Origin: Arthrobacter citreus
Lineage (GTDB): Bacteria; Actinomycetota; Actinomycetes; Actinomycetales; Micrococcaceae
DNA length: 64,000 nt
Assembly (NCBI RefSeq): GCF_038405225.1
Contig: NZ_CP151657.1
Span: 868,001 to 932,000, forward strand
Reading direction: 5' to 3'
This document shows positions 34,895 through 44,472 of this stretch, in pieces (position 1 is the stretch's first letter; each line of letters begins with the position of its first letter). Below the pieces are notes generated by a model, which did no database searches, was not told the DNA's origin, and worked only from the letters and a program-made list of their open reading frames with translations. A program made the position numbers and the translations under genes.

Positions 34895-35371
34895 TTAACC
34901 TGTAGTTATGATTTCCGGCTTGTGCAGCACCGGAAAGTTGACGCTGCGGGCAATGAAGCACATCCGGTTGGCCTCAGCGTGCAGTTCTTCCGCCGTGGTG
35001 GTGGAGTTGCCGGCCGCCACCGTCACCTGCGGACGGAGCACGACGCCGGTGAACTCGCCGCTGCCGTCCCGGTTCAGCCGAAGGGTGCCCTCGGCGTCGT
35101 CGTTGTAGGCCAGGACGGTGATGCCGTTTTTCACCGCCACGTGCAGGTAGGAGAGCATATGGCACTGGGAGAGTGCCGTCAGCAGGAGCTGTTCGGGATT
35201 CCAGCGGTCCCGGTCGCCGTGGAAAGTGGGGTCGGCGGTTCCGGCGAGGTCCGGAAGTCCGTCGGCCCGGACGATGTGGTCGCGGCCGTAGCTCCGGTAG
35301 CCGGACGTGCCGGTTCCACGGTTGCCCGTCCATTCCAGGGATACTGCATAGCTGTGCTCGGAGAGATTCAC
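34895..35371 (-). CDS. OsmC-family peroxiredoxin-like protein
   Basis: This 158-residue OsmC/Ohr-fold protein reduces organic hydroperoxides with two Cys: SQCHMLSYLH (about Cys 70) and NRMCFIARSVNFPV (about Cys 138). The early block SYAVSLEWTGNRGTGTSGYRSYGRDH and the spacing fit the OsmC-like YhfA-style subgroup more than Ohr. The electron donor is unknown. It is a single gene, convergent with the SDR gene and upstream of the pepN end. Confidence 0.92.
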   Translation of the reverse strand: MNLSEHSYAVSLEWTGNRGTGTSGYRSYGRDHIVRADGLPDLAGTADPTFHGDRDRWNPEQLLLTALSQCHMLSYLHVAVKNGITVLAYNDDAEGTLRLNRDGSGEFTGVVLRPQVTVAAGNSTTTAEELHAEANRMCFIARSVNFPVLHKPEIITTG

Positions 35372-35428
35372 GGCGGCTGACCTTCCTTCCCGTTCCTGTG
35401 GTGCAGTTCAGCGAAGCGATATGCCCGA

Positions 35429-35465
35429 AGCTCCGTGGTGCTGCATTGTTCAGCACCACGGAGCT
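35429..35465 (-). terminator. Hairpin after pepN
   Basis: Perfect 15-base arms (35429-35443 with 35451-35465) and a seven-base loop lie 17 bases past the pepN stop. There is no strong T run. Confidence 0.7.
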
Positions 35466-35481
35466 CCGGATTTGCTTGTGA

Positions 35482-38034
35482 CTACTTATCGACCGACTGT
35501 GCCTTCAGCGCGCGGACCACGCCGTCGCGGCTTTCCAGGATGAGCCGGCGCAGCGAGGGCGCTTCGTCGCCCAGGGATGCCAGGAAGGCATCCGTGGCGT
35601 CCACAGTGGCCTGCGTCGTCAGCCGGGACGGGTACAGGCCGGTCACGATCTGCTGCGCAATTTCGTGCGTCCGGGTGCTCCACACATTGCGTACGGCGGC
35701 GAAGTACTTCTCCGCGTAGGGCTCCAGCAGCGACGTGTCATGGACCCGGCTAAAGCCCACGATGGCCGAACGCTGGGCTGCGTTGGGCATATCGGTGCGC
35801 TCCACGATCGCATCCCATGCAGCGGCCTTGGATTCGGCGGTGGGAAGAGCGGCACGGGCCATGGCAGCGGCGAGCTGGCCGGTGGCCGTGGCATCCGTCT
35901 CCAGCTCAGCGGCTATGTCCGCTTCGCCCATCCGGCCGCCGGCTACCAAGCCGGTCAGGAGCTCCCAGCGCAGGTCCGCGTCGATGTTCAGGCCCTCCAG
36001 CGTTTGGTCGCCGGACAGCAGCCCGGCCAGGGTGTCCAGATGTTCCTCCGACACGGCGTGGCCGGCGAAGGACTTGACGAACTGCAGCTGCGAATCGGAT
36101 CCGGGAGCTGCCGCACTGGCCAGCTCCCACAGGCTGTCCGCCGCGGCGGCGGTCATGGGCTCCCGGTCGGCCGGTGCAACGTAGAAGGCCAGCGTGGTGG
36201 CCAGCTGGCGCAGCAGGACCTGGACCACGGAGGAATCGGACTCCGAGCCGATGTTCTGCAGCACCAGTTCCACGTAGTTGCGGGCCGGGATCTCGCCGTC
36301 GCGCGTTGCGTCCCAGGCGGAGGCCCACACCAGGGTGCGGGGCAGGGACTCGGAAATGTCGCGCAGGCGCCGGACGGCGGTGTGCTCCGACTTTTCATCG
36401 AGGCGGATCTTGGCGTACGCCAGGTCATCATCGTTGAGCAGCAGCAGGTCCGGACGCTGCCGGCCCACCAGCTCGGCGACCTCGGTCCGTTCACCGTCAA
36501 TGTCCAGCTCCACGCGGTGCGTGCGGTGCAGCTTGCCGTCGTCGCCGCTGTCATAGAAGCCGATGGCGAGCCGGTGCGGCCGCAGTGTCGGATAGTCAGC
36601 CACAGCGCTCTGGAGCACGGCAAATGAGGTGATGACGCCGTCGTCGTCCAGCTCAAGCTCGGGGCGCAGGGTGTTCACGCCGGCGGTTTCCAGCCACAGC
36701 TCGGACCATTCCTTCAGGTCCCGTCCACTGGCCGTTTCCAGTTCCGAGAGCAGGTCCTTGAGCTCGGTGTTGCCCCAGGCATGCTTGCCGAAGTACTCGC
36801 GGACACCGGCCATGAACTGGTCCTGGCCCACCCAGGCAACGAGCTGCTTAAGCACCGAAGCGCCCTTGGCGTAGGTGATGCCGTCAAAGTTGACCTGCAC
36901 GTCTTCCAGATCACGGATTTCGGCGACGATGGGGTGCGTGGTCGGCAGCTGGTCCTGGCGGTAGGCCCAGGCCTTTTCCATGGACGCGAAGGTGGTCCAG
37001 GACTGTTTGAATTCGGTGGCGTCCGCCGCTGCGAGCGTGGACATGAATTCGGCAAAGGACTCGTTGAGCCAGAGATCATTCCACCAGCGCATCGTGACGA
37101 GGTCGCCGAACCACATGTGGGCCAGCTCGTGCAGGATGGTGACGGCGCGGCGCTCGACGGTCGCGTCGGGTACACGGGAACGGAAGACGTAGCTCTCGAG
37201 GAACGTGACGGCTCCGGCGTTTTCCATGGCTCCGGCGTTGAATTCCGGGACAAAGAGCTGGTCGTACTTTTCGAACGGGTACGGCGTGCCGAACTGCTTT
37301 TCGTAGAACTCGAAGCCCTGCCGGGTCAGCTCGAACACGTTCTCCGCGTCCAGGTGCTGCATCAGGGACTTGCGGGCGAAAACGCCCAGCGGAATGGTTC
37401 GGCCGTCGGAGCTGGTGAGTTCGCTGCGGACGGACTGGTAGGGTCCGGCGATCAGCGCGGTGATGTAGGAAGAGATCCGGGGTGTCGGGTCAAAGGACCA
37501 GGTGGCGTGCTTTCCGCCCTCTTCCAGGGATCCGGCCGGAACCGGTTCCGGGGTGGGGGAGTTGGAAATGACGTCCCAGTGCGAGGGCGCCGTGACCGTG
37601 AACCGGAATGTTGCTTTCAGATCCGGCTGTTCGAAGACGGTGAACATGCGGCGGGAGTCCGGGACCTCGAACTGGGAGTAGAGGTAGACCTCGTTGTCCA
37701 CGGGATCCACAAAACGGTGCAGGCCTTCGCCCGTGTTCATGTAATAGGCATCAGCTTCGACAACGAGCTCGTTGGACGCCGCAAGATTCGGGAGCTGGAT
37801 GCGCACGCCGTCGGAGACTTCAGCTGCGTCCAGGTCCACGCCGTTGAGCGTGACGCGGTGTACGGCCGCGGTGACGGCGTCGATAAACGTGGATGCGCCC
37901 TGTTGTGCGGAGAACCGAACCACGGTGGTGCTGCCGAACACCTCATCCCCGCGTGTGAGGTCAAGATTGACGTCATAGGAATCGACACTGATCAGTTCTG
38001 CTCGTTCACGGGCTTCTGAGCGCGTGAGATTCAT
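35482..38034 (-). CDS. pepN: Aminopeptidase N (M1 family)
   Basis: This 850-residue cytosolic zinc peptidase removes N-terminal residues from peptides. The exopeptidase motif GAMEN is in EFNAGAMENAGAVTFLES, and the zinc site is HELAHMWFGDLVTMRWWNDLWLNESFAEF (HExxH-18-E). An ERAP1-like carboxy domain fills the last 330 residues. The length is normal for actinobacterial PepN. ATG 38034 (MNLTRSEARERAELI) is the family start; the open frame runs much further upstream without similarity. It is divergent from rpiB across 262 bases that must hold both promoters. Confidence 0.96.
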   Translation of the reverse strand: MNLTRSEARERAELISVDSYDVNLDLTRGDEVFGSTTVVRFSAQQGASTFIDAVTAAVHRVTLNGVDLDAAEVSDGVRIQLPNLAASNELVVEADAYYMNTGEGLHRFVDPVDNEVYLYSQFEVPDSRRMFTVFEQPDLKATFRFTVTAPSHWDVISNSPTPEPVPAGSLEEGGKHATWSFDPTPRISSYITALIAGPYQSVRSELTSSDGRTIPLGVFARKSLMQHLDAENVFELTRQGFEFYEKQFGTPYPFEKYDQLFVPEFNAGAMENAGAVTFLESYVFRSRVPDATVERRAVTILHELAHMWFGDLVTMRWWNDLWLNESFAEFMSTLAAADATEFKQSWTTFASMEKAWAYRQDQLPTTHPIVAEIRDLEDVQVNFDGITYAKGASVLKQLVAWVGQDQFMAGVREYFGKHAWGNTELKDLLSELETASGRDLKEWSELWLETAGVNTLRPELELDDDGVITSFAVLQSAVADYPTLRPHRLAIGFYDSGDDGKLHRTHRVELDIDGERTEVAELVGRQRPDLLLLNDDDLAYAKIRLDEKSEHTAVRRLRDISESLPRTLVWASAWDATRDGEIPARNYVELVLQNIGSESDSSVVQVLLRQLATTLAFYVAPADREPMTAAAADSLWELASAAAPGSDSQLQFVKSFAGHAVSEEHLDTLAGLLSGDQTLEGLNIDADLRWELLTGLVAGGRMGEADIAAELETDATATGQLAAAMARAALPTAESKAAAWDAIVERTDMPNAAQRSAIVGFSRVHDTSLLEPYAEKYFAAVRNVWSTRTHEIAQQIVTGLYPSRLTTQATVDATDAFLASLGDEAPSLRRLILESRDGVVRALKAQSVDK

Positions 38035-38296
38035 ACCTGGCAAGGTGTTGCCTTTCCAATATGCGAAGGGGTGTCTGCCGTCCCGTGGAAATCGGCTTGA
38101 CGACTTATAACAATTGCAACATTGTCTCACTGGTTGACGCTCAGGAAAGAAAGGAACGGCAAACTCGCGGGAGAAAAATGTCCGGCACTCCCGTGGTCCG
38201 GTGGGTCCGGAGGCCCGTTGACACATTATTTGTGCCCGATGATCAGCGGCTAGGCTGGAATGGCAGGATTTCCCCACCACATGAAACGGATGGAAC

Positions 38297-38773
38297 ATGC
38301 GCGTCCATATTGCAACTGACCACGCGGGCATGGAGCTCAGTGCCCACCTTCTGGCCCACCTCCGCAGCAAGGGCTATGACATGGTGGACCACGGCCCGCA
38401 GGTCTACGACGCAGAGGATGACTATCCCGCATTCTGCATCGCCGCTGCCGAGGCGGTAGTGATCGATCAGCAGAGCGGCGTGGAGGCTTTGGGCATTGTG
38501 CTGGGAGGCTCCGGCAATGGGGAGCAGATTGCCGCCAACAAGGTCCGCGGCATTCGTGCGGCGCTCGCCTGGAACCTCTCGACAGCCAAGTTGGCCCGGG
38601 AGCACAACAACGCGAACGTGATTGCCGTCGGGGGCCGCCAGCACACCGTCGAAGAAGCCACGGAAATCATTGAAGCTTTCCTGGCCGAGCCCTACAGCAA
38701 CGCCGAGCGCCACAACCGCCGGATTGCCAAGATCGCCGAGTACGAAACCACCGGAGCCATCGCGGACTCCTGA
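38297..38773 (+). CDS. rpiB: Ribose-5-phosphate isomerase B
   Basis: The 158-residue enzyme interconverts ribose-5-phosphate and ribulose-5-phosphate. Seen are IATDHAGMELSAHLLAHLRSKGYDMVDHGP (active-site His near residue 9-10), GIVLGGSGNGEQIAANKVRGIRAAL and NVIAVGGRQHTVEEA. Actinobacteria often replace the catalytic Cys of the E. coli enzyme by a Ser in GGSGNG, as here. Together with gndA in the same window it serves the pentose phosphate route. It is followed 16 bases later by a DNA glycosylase gene, so the pair is probably one transcript. Confidence 0.94.
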   Translation: MRVHIATDHAGMELSAHLLAHLRSKGYDMVDHGPQVYDAEDDYPAFCIAAAEAVVIDQQSGVEALGIVLGGSGNGEQIAANKVRGIRAALAWNLSTAKLAREHNNANVIAVGGRQHTVEEATEIIEAFLAEPYSNAERHNRRIAKIAEYETTGAIADS

Positions 38774-38789
38774 CAGGGAAGGGGTCCTG

Positions 38790-39677
38790 ATGCCCGAGGG
38801 GCATTCGATCCACCGGCTGGCCCGGCAGTTTAACTCGGTGTTTGCCGGCCGGCGGCTGGAGGTGTCCAGCCCGCAGGGGCGCTTCGCCGCCGGTGCTGCT
38901 CGGCTCGACGGGCGGATCCTGGTCAACGCTGAGGCTCACGGCAAGCAGCTGTTCCTGGCTTTCGATCACGATCTGTTTCTTCGCATCCACCTCGGCTTGT
39001 ACGGCGCGTTCGATTTTGGCGGCGACTCAAGCTTCCTCGGTGCATCCAGTATTGGTGCGCCGAGGAAGGTGGGGGAGCGCGAAATTGCGTCCGACGACGA
39101 CGGCGCAGCGTACGCAGGTCCGCCTGCACCCAAGGGAGCTGTCCGCGTGCGGATGGTCTCGCCGAACGGGTGGGCTGACCTTCGTGGGCCCACGGCGTGC
39201 GAGGTGATCACTGATGCCGAAAGAGCCGCTGTTGTTGCCCGGCTCGGTCCTGATCCGCTGCAGCAGGATGCGGATGAATCCGAATTTGTTGGCCGGCTTC
39301 GGCGGCGCGCCTCGCCGGTGGGTTTGCTGTTGATGAATCAGGAAATCCTCGCTGGAGTTGGAAACGTTTATCGTGCCGAGGTGCTTTTCCGGCGCCGGCT
39401 CTCTCCTTGGCGTCTGGGTAAGGACGTCAGTGAGGATGAGGCGGCGGCTCTCTGGAGGGACATCGTTTCGATCATGAACGACGGCGTGGCCCAGGGCAGG
39501 ATCATCACGACTCTTCCTGCTGACCGGGACAGCGACACTGAACCTGTTCCACGGGAGGACGCGCACTACGTTTACCAGCGCACCGGCCTGCCCTGCCGGA
39601 AATGCGGGACGGCGGTAGCCCTGACCGAAATGGGCGCCCGGAAGCTGTACTGGTGCCCGCGTTGCCAGGAACGCTGA
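38790..39677 (+). CDS. Fpg/Nei-family DNA glycosylase (Nei2-like)
   Basis: The 295-residue base-excision repair enzyme begins MPEGHSIHRLA, with catalytic Pro2 and Glu3. The helix-two-turn-helix is LLLMNQEILAGVGNVYRAEVLFRRRLSP, and a zinc finger CRKCGTAVALTEMGARKLYWCPRC closes the protein. The H at position 5 and GHS rather than LPE sequence point to the endonuclease VIII (Nei) side, acting on oxidised pyrimidines. The ATG is at 38790, with ggaagggg ahead. Its end faces the PBP-like gene convergently. Confidence 0.94.
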   Translation: MPEGHSIHRLARQFNSVFAGRRLEVSSPQGRFAAGAARLDGRILVNAEAHGKQLFLAFDHDLFLRIHLGLYGAFDFGGDSSFLGASSIGAPRKVGEREIASDDDGAAYAGPPAPKGAVRVRMVSPNGWADLRGPTACEVITDAERAAVVARLGPDPLQQDADESEFVGRLRRRASPVGLLLMNQEILAGVGNVYRAEVLFRRRLSPWRLGKDVSEDEAAALWRDIVSIMNDGVAQGRIITTLPADRDSDTEPVPREDAHYVYQRTGLPCRKCGTAVALTEMGARKLYWCPRCQER

Positions 39678-39715
39678 AGCAAAGTCCCCCCCCGCTGCCC
39701 AGGCCCGTCCTGCTG

Positions 39716-41509
39716 CTAGCCCGCCAGGGCCTCAAGGAACGCCGCTGTCACGGCCACTGCGTCAGCGGAGCTGCCGGGCAGGAAGACGGCGACGGCGAGA
39801 TCGGCCTGGATGGCCGCCACCCAGGCGTGGTCGGGCTTCTCGCCGGCGGTCCCCGCCGTGCCTGCCGCGGCCATGACAGGTTTGCCGGAGACGTATCCCA
39901 GGACCTCCAATTCCTCCGAGGCACGTTCGCCGGCCACATTGGCGCGCAGAATCGACTGCAGCTGTTCCGCCTCGTCGGCGAACAGGTCCGGGGTGTCGCC
40001 GGCGGACGAGGGGGGCGCAGTCTCTCCGTCCCCGGAGCCCTGCCCAGCCTCCGGGTTAGCCTCGGCGTTAAGGACCAGCACGGGAGAGACCCTGTCGCCC
40101 CTGCCCACAGAGGCCGCCACGGCTGCCACGGCGAAGGGCGAAGCGAGTACCGTTCCCGGAACATCCGCGGCCGCTGTCTGCTCGGCTCCGCCGTCCGGCA
40201 CTCCGCCGTAGAACGCCGGCGTCCCCAGACCCTCGGCCGTGCCCAGCCCCAGGCTCTGCGACGCTGCCGCCAGGTCCGCGTCAGCGGGAATGTAAGGTTC
40301 TTCGGTTCCTCCCGCTGCGCCGGCACGGAGCCGGGCCAGCTCGGTAACCGGGAGGAATGAACTGCCCAGGGAGTATTCGCCCAGCAAGGCAGTCTGAGTC
40401 CCCTTGCCTCCGGATGAATTGGCGACGGCCAGGACATGGCCGGTGGAGGGCTGGACTGCCACCAGCGAAGCACCGGGTGTGTCGGAAAGGAGGGCATCTG
40501 CCTGGGACTGGATCCGCAGGTCAAGGGTGGTCTCCAGGGCCACGCCGGGTTCCGCCGGTGCTTCAAAAAGAGGCGGGGACGGAGTGTTGTCCGCGGTCAG
40601 GACACGAACCGTCACCGCGTCTGAGCCCCTGAGCTGGGAATCGTATTCACGCTGGAGTCCGGAGAGCCCGGTGAGGTCCCCCGGAGCCAGCAGGCCGCCA
40701 GCGGCCATCTCATCTGTTGCAGGGCCCACCGTCCCCAACAGGTCTGCCGCAAAGCCGGGGCTGGGACCCAGTACCCGCCTTTCCGGAAGGGCATCGGCGC
40801 CGGGAATGGTTGCGATCTCGGAATCGAAGGTCGGTGACACCTTGTCCTGGCGCACGGTAGTGACTTCAACGAACTCATCGGGCCCGGCAGCCTGGACTTT
40901 TGCCGTGAGTGCGTCAGCATCCAGGCCGAGGAAGAGAGAAAGGTAATAGACCGAAGCGGCGTACTCATTTGCGCCCAGCACTGACTTGTCCAGGATGACC
41001 CGCCAAACCGGCCAGTGGCCCATCAGCACGGACCCGCCAGCGCCCAGAATGTCCGCACGCGTGGGCGGGGATGCCTTGCGCACCAGCCTCTGCCACGGAA
41101 GAAGGTCCGGATGCACCGTGGTGGAACGGAAACGGGTTTGCCAGCCGGTGTCCCTTCCGCGCTCCAGGGTCACAGTGGTCTCGTAGGTGTAGTCCTCCGG
41201 TGACGCGTTGACGTCCCACACGTATTTCAGGGTGGCTACGGCCTCGTCGCCTGAGACTTCGTCGATTTTTGACACGGTGACGGAAGGTTTAATCTTCATG
41301 CCGGAGACCACGTACTCAAGCATGCCGTTCACGGCCTCGACGGTTGAACCGGCGAACTCATTTCCGGTGACGTCCACGCGGGAGAGCCCGTCCGCCAGTG
41401 CGGCGACGGCTTCTTCCGGTCCGGGGCGCTCTTCAGCGGAACATCCGGCCAGCGGAAGGCCCAGGAACGATAACGCAAGGATGGCGGCTGTCAGGCGGTT
41501 CTTCCCCAT
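39716..41509 (-). CDS. PBP-like lipoprotein with degenerate transpeptidase domain
   Basis: The 597-residue product has a signal peptide with lipobox LPLAGC, an NTF2-like MecA_N domain (about 30-150: VAALADGLSRVDVTG, DTGWQTRFRSTTVHPDLLPWQRL), a PBP dimer-like part and a transpeptidase fold. The active-site SxxK appears as GSSFLPV, so Ser383 is kept but the Lys is Leu386. No SxN is found. The KTG region reads AAAGTAGTAGEKPDHAWVAA, lacking Lys. The HAW block after it shows the alignment is right. It is likely a non-catalytic relative that binds wall precursors or partner proteins. ATG 41509 is chosen for the signal peptide. Confidence 0.85.
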   Translation of the reverse strand: MGKNRLTAAILALSFLGLPLAGCSAEERPGPEEAVAALADGLSRVDVTGNEFAGSTVEAVNGMLEYVVSGMKIKPSVTVSKIDEVSGDEAVATLKYVWDVNASPEDYTYETTVTLERGRDTGWQTRFRSTTVHPDLLPWQRLVRKASPPTRADILGAGGSVLMGHWPVWRVILDKSVLGANEYAASVYYLSLFLGLDADALTAKVQAAGPDEFVEVTTVRQDKVSPTFDSEIATIPGADALPERRVLGPSPGFAADLLGTVGPATDEMAAGGLLAPGDLTGLSGLQREYDSQLRGSDAVTVRVLTADNTPSPPLFEAPAEPGVALETTLDLRIQSQADALLSDTPGASLVAVQPSTGHVLAVANSSGGKGTQTALLGEYSLGSSFLPVTELARLRAGAAGGTEEPYIPADADLAAASQSLGLGTAEGLGTPAFYGGVPDGGAEQTAAADVPGTVLASPFAVAAVAASVGRGDRVSPVLVLNAEANPEAGQGSGDGETAPPSSAGDTPDLFADEAEQLQSILRANVAGERASEELEVLGYVSGKPVMAAAGTAGTAGEKPDHAWVAAIQADLAVAVFLPGSSADAVAVTAAFLEALAG

Positions 41510-41701
41510 GCGGGAACGATAGCTGCGCGCAGGGAAAAAGGGACGGGGAAAGCTCCGATTTGCTCTTGCGGGGACCATAATTGGCCGCTCCGGCCAACCC
41601 GTCCAGGAACGCCTTCATCACCGGTCCGCCGGTGCGGCCCAGACACCCGAGAGGGCAGCAGCTCCGAAACTCACGCCTGCCTGTGGTTCGTGAAGGCCAA
41701 C

Positions 41702-41736
41702 AAAAAAGGGCCCCGCACGTAAGTGCAGGACCCTTT
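41702..41736 (-). terminator. Terminator after tRNA-Gly
   Basis: The minus-strand hairpin aaagggtcctgcac..gtgcggggcccttt is followed by a T6 run, 33 bases past the tRNA. Confidence 0.9.
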
Positions 41737-41768
41737 CAAAGCCGGCATCTGCCGGATATATTTTGCAG

Positions 41769-41839
41769 AGGGGATGACGGGAATCGAACCCGCGTGATCA
41801 GTTTGGAAAACTGAGGCTCTACCATTGAGCTACATCCCC
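41769..41839 (-). tRNA. tRNA-Gly (UCC)
   Basis: On the minus strand acceptor GGGGATG pairs with CATCCCC, the D arm is GCTC..GAGC, the anticodon stem tcagt/actga has loop tttccaa (anticodon UCC), and the T arm is cgggttcgattcccg. Total 71 nt; CCA is not encoded. Confidence 0.96.
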
Positions 41840-41978
41840 GGCGCCCTAAGGCAGGTTTTACCTTAGCACGGTAATTCAGCGGTTCGGAAATCCCATCCCG
41901 AATCGGCCTTCAGGAGGGCCGGGCCACACTCAATTGTGCACAAGGCCCTGCATGCCGGTAGGCTGTCAGGTGCACTGA

Positions 41979-42052
41979 CGGGGTGTAGCTCAGCTTGGAA
42001 GAGCGCCTGCTTTGGGAGCAGGAAGTCGCAGGTTCAAATCCTGTCACCCCGA
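41979..42052 (+). tRNA. tRNA-Pro (UGG)
   Basis: Acceptor CGGGGTG pairs with CACCCCG, the D arm is GCTC/GAGC, the anticodon stem cctgc/gcagg has loop tttggga (anticodon UGG), and the T arm is gcaggttcaaatcctgt. Discriminator A. It lies 56 bases upstream of tig. Confidence 0.96.
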
Positions 42053-42107
42053 CTCTGTAGTACACATGGTGCAGACCCAATCCCAGAACCCTCAGGAGAA
42101 CTACGCT

Positions 42108-43478
42108 GTGAAGAGCGCTGTAGAAAACCTCACACCCACGCGGGTAAAGCTCGTTGTCGAAGTTCCGTTTGAGGAATTGAAGCCGAGCATCGAAGAGGCC
42201 TACAAGACCATCGCCACCCAGGTGCAGGTGCCTGGCTTCCGCAAGGGCAAGGTCCCCAACAGGCTCATCGACCAGCGCGTCGGCCGCGGCTACGTTCTGG
42301 AAACCGCCATCAACGACGGCCTGAACGGTTTCTACCAGGAAGCTGTATCGGAAACGGGAATCCGTCCGATGAGCCGCCCCGAGGTTGAAATCAGCGAAGT
42401 TCCGGACCCCGCCACCGACGAAGGCCAGCTGGTCTTCAATGTCGAGCTGGACATCCGCCCGGAAATCGAACTCCCCGATTACTCCGGCCTCGAGGTCACC
42501 GTCGAGCCCGCTGTTGCTTCCGACGACGACGTCACCAAGGCCCTGGACGAACTGCGCGGCCGCTTCGGCACGCTCAAGAGCGTTGACCGTCCCGCCGCCG
42601 ACGGCGACTTCCTCACCATGGATCTCGTAGCCAAGGTTGGCGACGAAGAGATCGATTCCGCTGCTGACCTCTCCTACCAGGTTGGCGCCGGCACCATGCT
42701 CGAGGGCATGGACGAAGCAGTCACCGGCCTGTCCGCTGACGAATCGGCAACCTTCGAGACGAAGCTGGCCGGCGGCGAGCACGCCGGCGAGGACGCCACC
42801 GTCACCGTTACGGTCAAGGCCGTCAAGGAGCGCGAGCTTCCCGAGGCCGACGACGACTTCGCCCAGCTGGCCAGCGAATTCGACACCATCGAAGAACTGC
42901 GCGAAGACCTGACCAAGCGCGCCGCCGAGTCCAAGCTGATGGAGCAGGGCGTCGAAGCCCGCGACAAGGTCCTGGAGAAGCTGCTGGAAATGATCGAGGT
43001 TCCGGTTCCGGAGTCTGTCATCGAAGAGCAGCTCGAGCAGCACTTCAGCTCCGAGAGCGCGCAGTCCCAGGGTGAAGACCACGACACCGAAGAGCACCGT
43101 GCTGAAGTTCGCGAGAACACCGCAGCTGCCTTCAAGAACGAAATCATCCTTGACGCTGTCGCCGACAAGGAAGAGGTGGGCGTCAGCCAGAACGAGCTGA
43201 TCGACTACATCGTTTCCGCCGCCGGCCAGTACGGCATGGATCCGAACCAGTTCGCCCAGCTGATCGACCAGAGCGGCCAGGTCCCGATGATGGTTGGCGA
43301 AGTCCGCCGCCGCAAGGCCCTTGCCAAGGTCCTGGAGCAGGCCAAGGTCACCGACACCGCAGGTGTCGAGATCGACCTCAGCGACTTCGTCCGCCCCGCC
43401 GGCGAAGAAGCACCCGCTGCTGAAGCCGAAGCCCCCGAGGCTGAGGTTGCCGATGAGGCCAAGAGCGACAAGGCATAA
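42108..43478 (+). CDS. tig: Trigger factor (ribosome-associated chaperone and prolyl isomerase)
   Basis: This 456-residue chaperone meets nascent chains at the ribosome exit. The ribosome-binding domain carries [20 protein letters not shown] (the GFRxGKxP loop), the FKBP domain lies at about 160-240 ([37 protein letters not shown]), and the helical cradle fills the rest, ending in an acidic Ala/Glu tail. GTG 42108 is chosen because aggaga lies eight bases before it and family sequence starts [14 protein letters not shown]; an earlier ATG at 42066 is open. It heads the quality-control cluster with clpP1, clpP2 and clpX. Confidence 0.97.
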   Translation: MKSAVENLTPTRVKLVVEVPFEELKPSIEEAYKTIATQVQVPGFRKGKVPNRLIDQRVGRGYVLETAINDGLNGFYQEAVSETGIRPMSRPEVEISEVPDPATDEGQLVFNVELDIRPEIELPDYSGLEVTVEPAVASDDDVTKALDELRGRFGTLKSVDRPAADGDFLTMDLVAKVGDEEIDSAADLSYQVGAGTMLEGMDEAVTGLSADESATFETKLAGGEHAGEDATVTVTVKAVKERELPEADDDFAQLASEFDTIEELREDLTKRAAESKLMEQGVEARDKVLEKLLEMIEVPVPESVIEEQLEQHFSSESAQSQGEDHDTEEHRAEVRENTAAAFKNEIILDAVADKEEVGVSQNELIDYIVSAAGQYGMDPNQFAQLIDQSGQVPMMVGEVRRRKALAKVLEQAKVTDTAGVEIDLSDFVRPAGEEAPAAEAEAPEAEVADEAKSDKA

Positions 43479-43537
43479 TCTCCTTTTCGGAGACCGCTGA
43501 ACCGCAGACGTGCGCCGCTTGCCCTGACGGGCCGGCG

Positions 43538-43580
43538 GCGCCGTCGTTTAAGATGCGTTGCCCGAGCGCCGTCGTTTAAG
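43538..43580. repeat. 15-bp direct repeat between tig and clpP1
   Basis: The sequence gcgccgtcgtttaag occurs twice (43538-43552 and 43566-43580), 28 bases apart in phase. Confidence 0.75.
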
Positions 43581-43642
43581 GCAAGCCGTTCATGGTGCCG
43601 CTGCTGTGATTCGCGCGTCCGCAGGCTGTGACGGGCATCGTG

Positions 43643-43656
43643 CGCCGTCAGCGAAC
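43643..43656. promoter_or_regulatory. Putative ClgR box upstream of clpP1
   Basis: Read on the minus strand this is GTTCGC-N5-GCG, which matches the ClgR activator site described for clp and lon genes of Streptomyces. It is placed 122 bases before clpP1 and upstream of a possible tagtgt -10 element near 43695. Confidence 0.65.
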
Positions 43657-43777
43657 AGTCCGCGAATCGGGAGCAGATCAGCGCCGCAACAGGTTAGTGT
43701 CCTAGAAGAGATAAACGGCGGGACCAGCTGACGCGGTTAGCGGTTCTGTACCCCGCCAGAGCGAGAGGTCACTCAGT

Positions 43778-44425
43778 ATGGCAATTGCACCCAACACACC
43801 CACAATGGCAACGGTGGACCCGGCGAGCCGGGACGACTACATCTACAATCGTCTGCTGCGCGAGCGGATCATTTGGTTGGGCTCGGAAGTGCGTGATGAC
43901 AACGCCAACGCCATCTGCTCTCAGCTGCTGCTGCTCTCGGCGGAGGATCCCGACAAGGACATCTTCCTGTACATCAACTCTCCCGGTGGATCCGTAACGG
44001 CCGGCATGGCGATCTACGACACGATGCAGTTCATCCCGAACGACGTCGTCACGGTGGCAACAGGTCTGGCCGCATCCATGGGACAGTTCCTGCTCTCCTC
44101 CGGCACCAAGGGCAAGCGCTACGCCACCCCGCACGCCCGCATCCTGATGCACCAGCCGTCCGGCGGCATCGGCGGCACCGCCTCCGACATCCGCATCCAG
44201 GCGGAACTGATTCTCCACATGAAGCAGGTCATGGCCGAACTGACAGCTGAGCAGACCGGGCAGACTGTCGAGACCATCCTGAAGGACAACGACCGCGACA
44301 AGTGGTTCACGGCCCAGGAAGCACTGGAGTACGGCTTCTTCGACAAGATCTCCGCGCATGCCGGCGGCGTCACCGGCGGCGGCGGAACGGACCAGGACAA
44401 GGGCGCAGCGCCGGTCGAGGACTGA
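43778..44425 (+). CDS. clpP: ATP-dependent Clp protease proteolytic subunit (ClpP1)
   Basis: This 215-residue serine peptidase forms one ring of the mixed ClpP1P2 chamber of actinobacteria. The oxyanion and substrate region is [24 protein letters not shown]. The catalytic Ser lies in [14 protein letters not shown], the His in [10 protein letters not shown], and the Asp near DNDRDKWF. A Gly-rich tail ([12 protein letters not shown]) follows. The gene is 47 bases ahead of clpP2 on the same strand and preceded by a ClgR-like site. Mixed P1P2 function is inferred from mycobacterial work. Confidence 0.97.
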   Translation: MAIAPNTPTMATVDPASRDDYIYNRLLRERIIWLGSEVRDDNANAICSQLLLLSAEDPDKDIFLYINSPGGSVTAGMAIYDTMQFIPNDVVTVATGLAASMGQFLLSSGTKGKRYATPHARILMHQPSGGIGGTASDIRIQAELILHMKQVMAELTAEQTGQTVETILKDNDRDKWFTAQEALEYGFFDKISAHAGGVTGGGGTDQDKGAAPVED

Positions 44426-44472
44426 CGCTTCCTCCCCAGCCAGCGCACTTTCTTAGACTTCAGGAGTAATTT

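Noticed and set aside
39678-39715. C8 homopolymer after the Nei-like gene as a phase-variation tract
   Set aside because: It lies between convergent genes, outside both coding regions and promoters, so length changes would have no clear effect.
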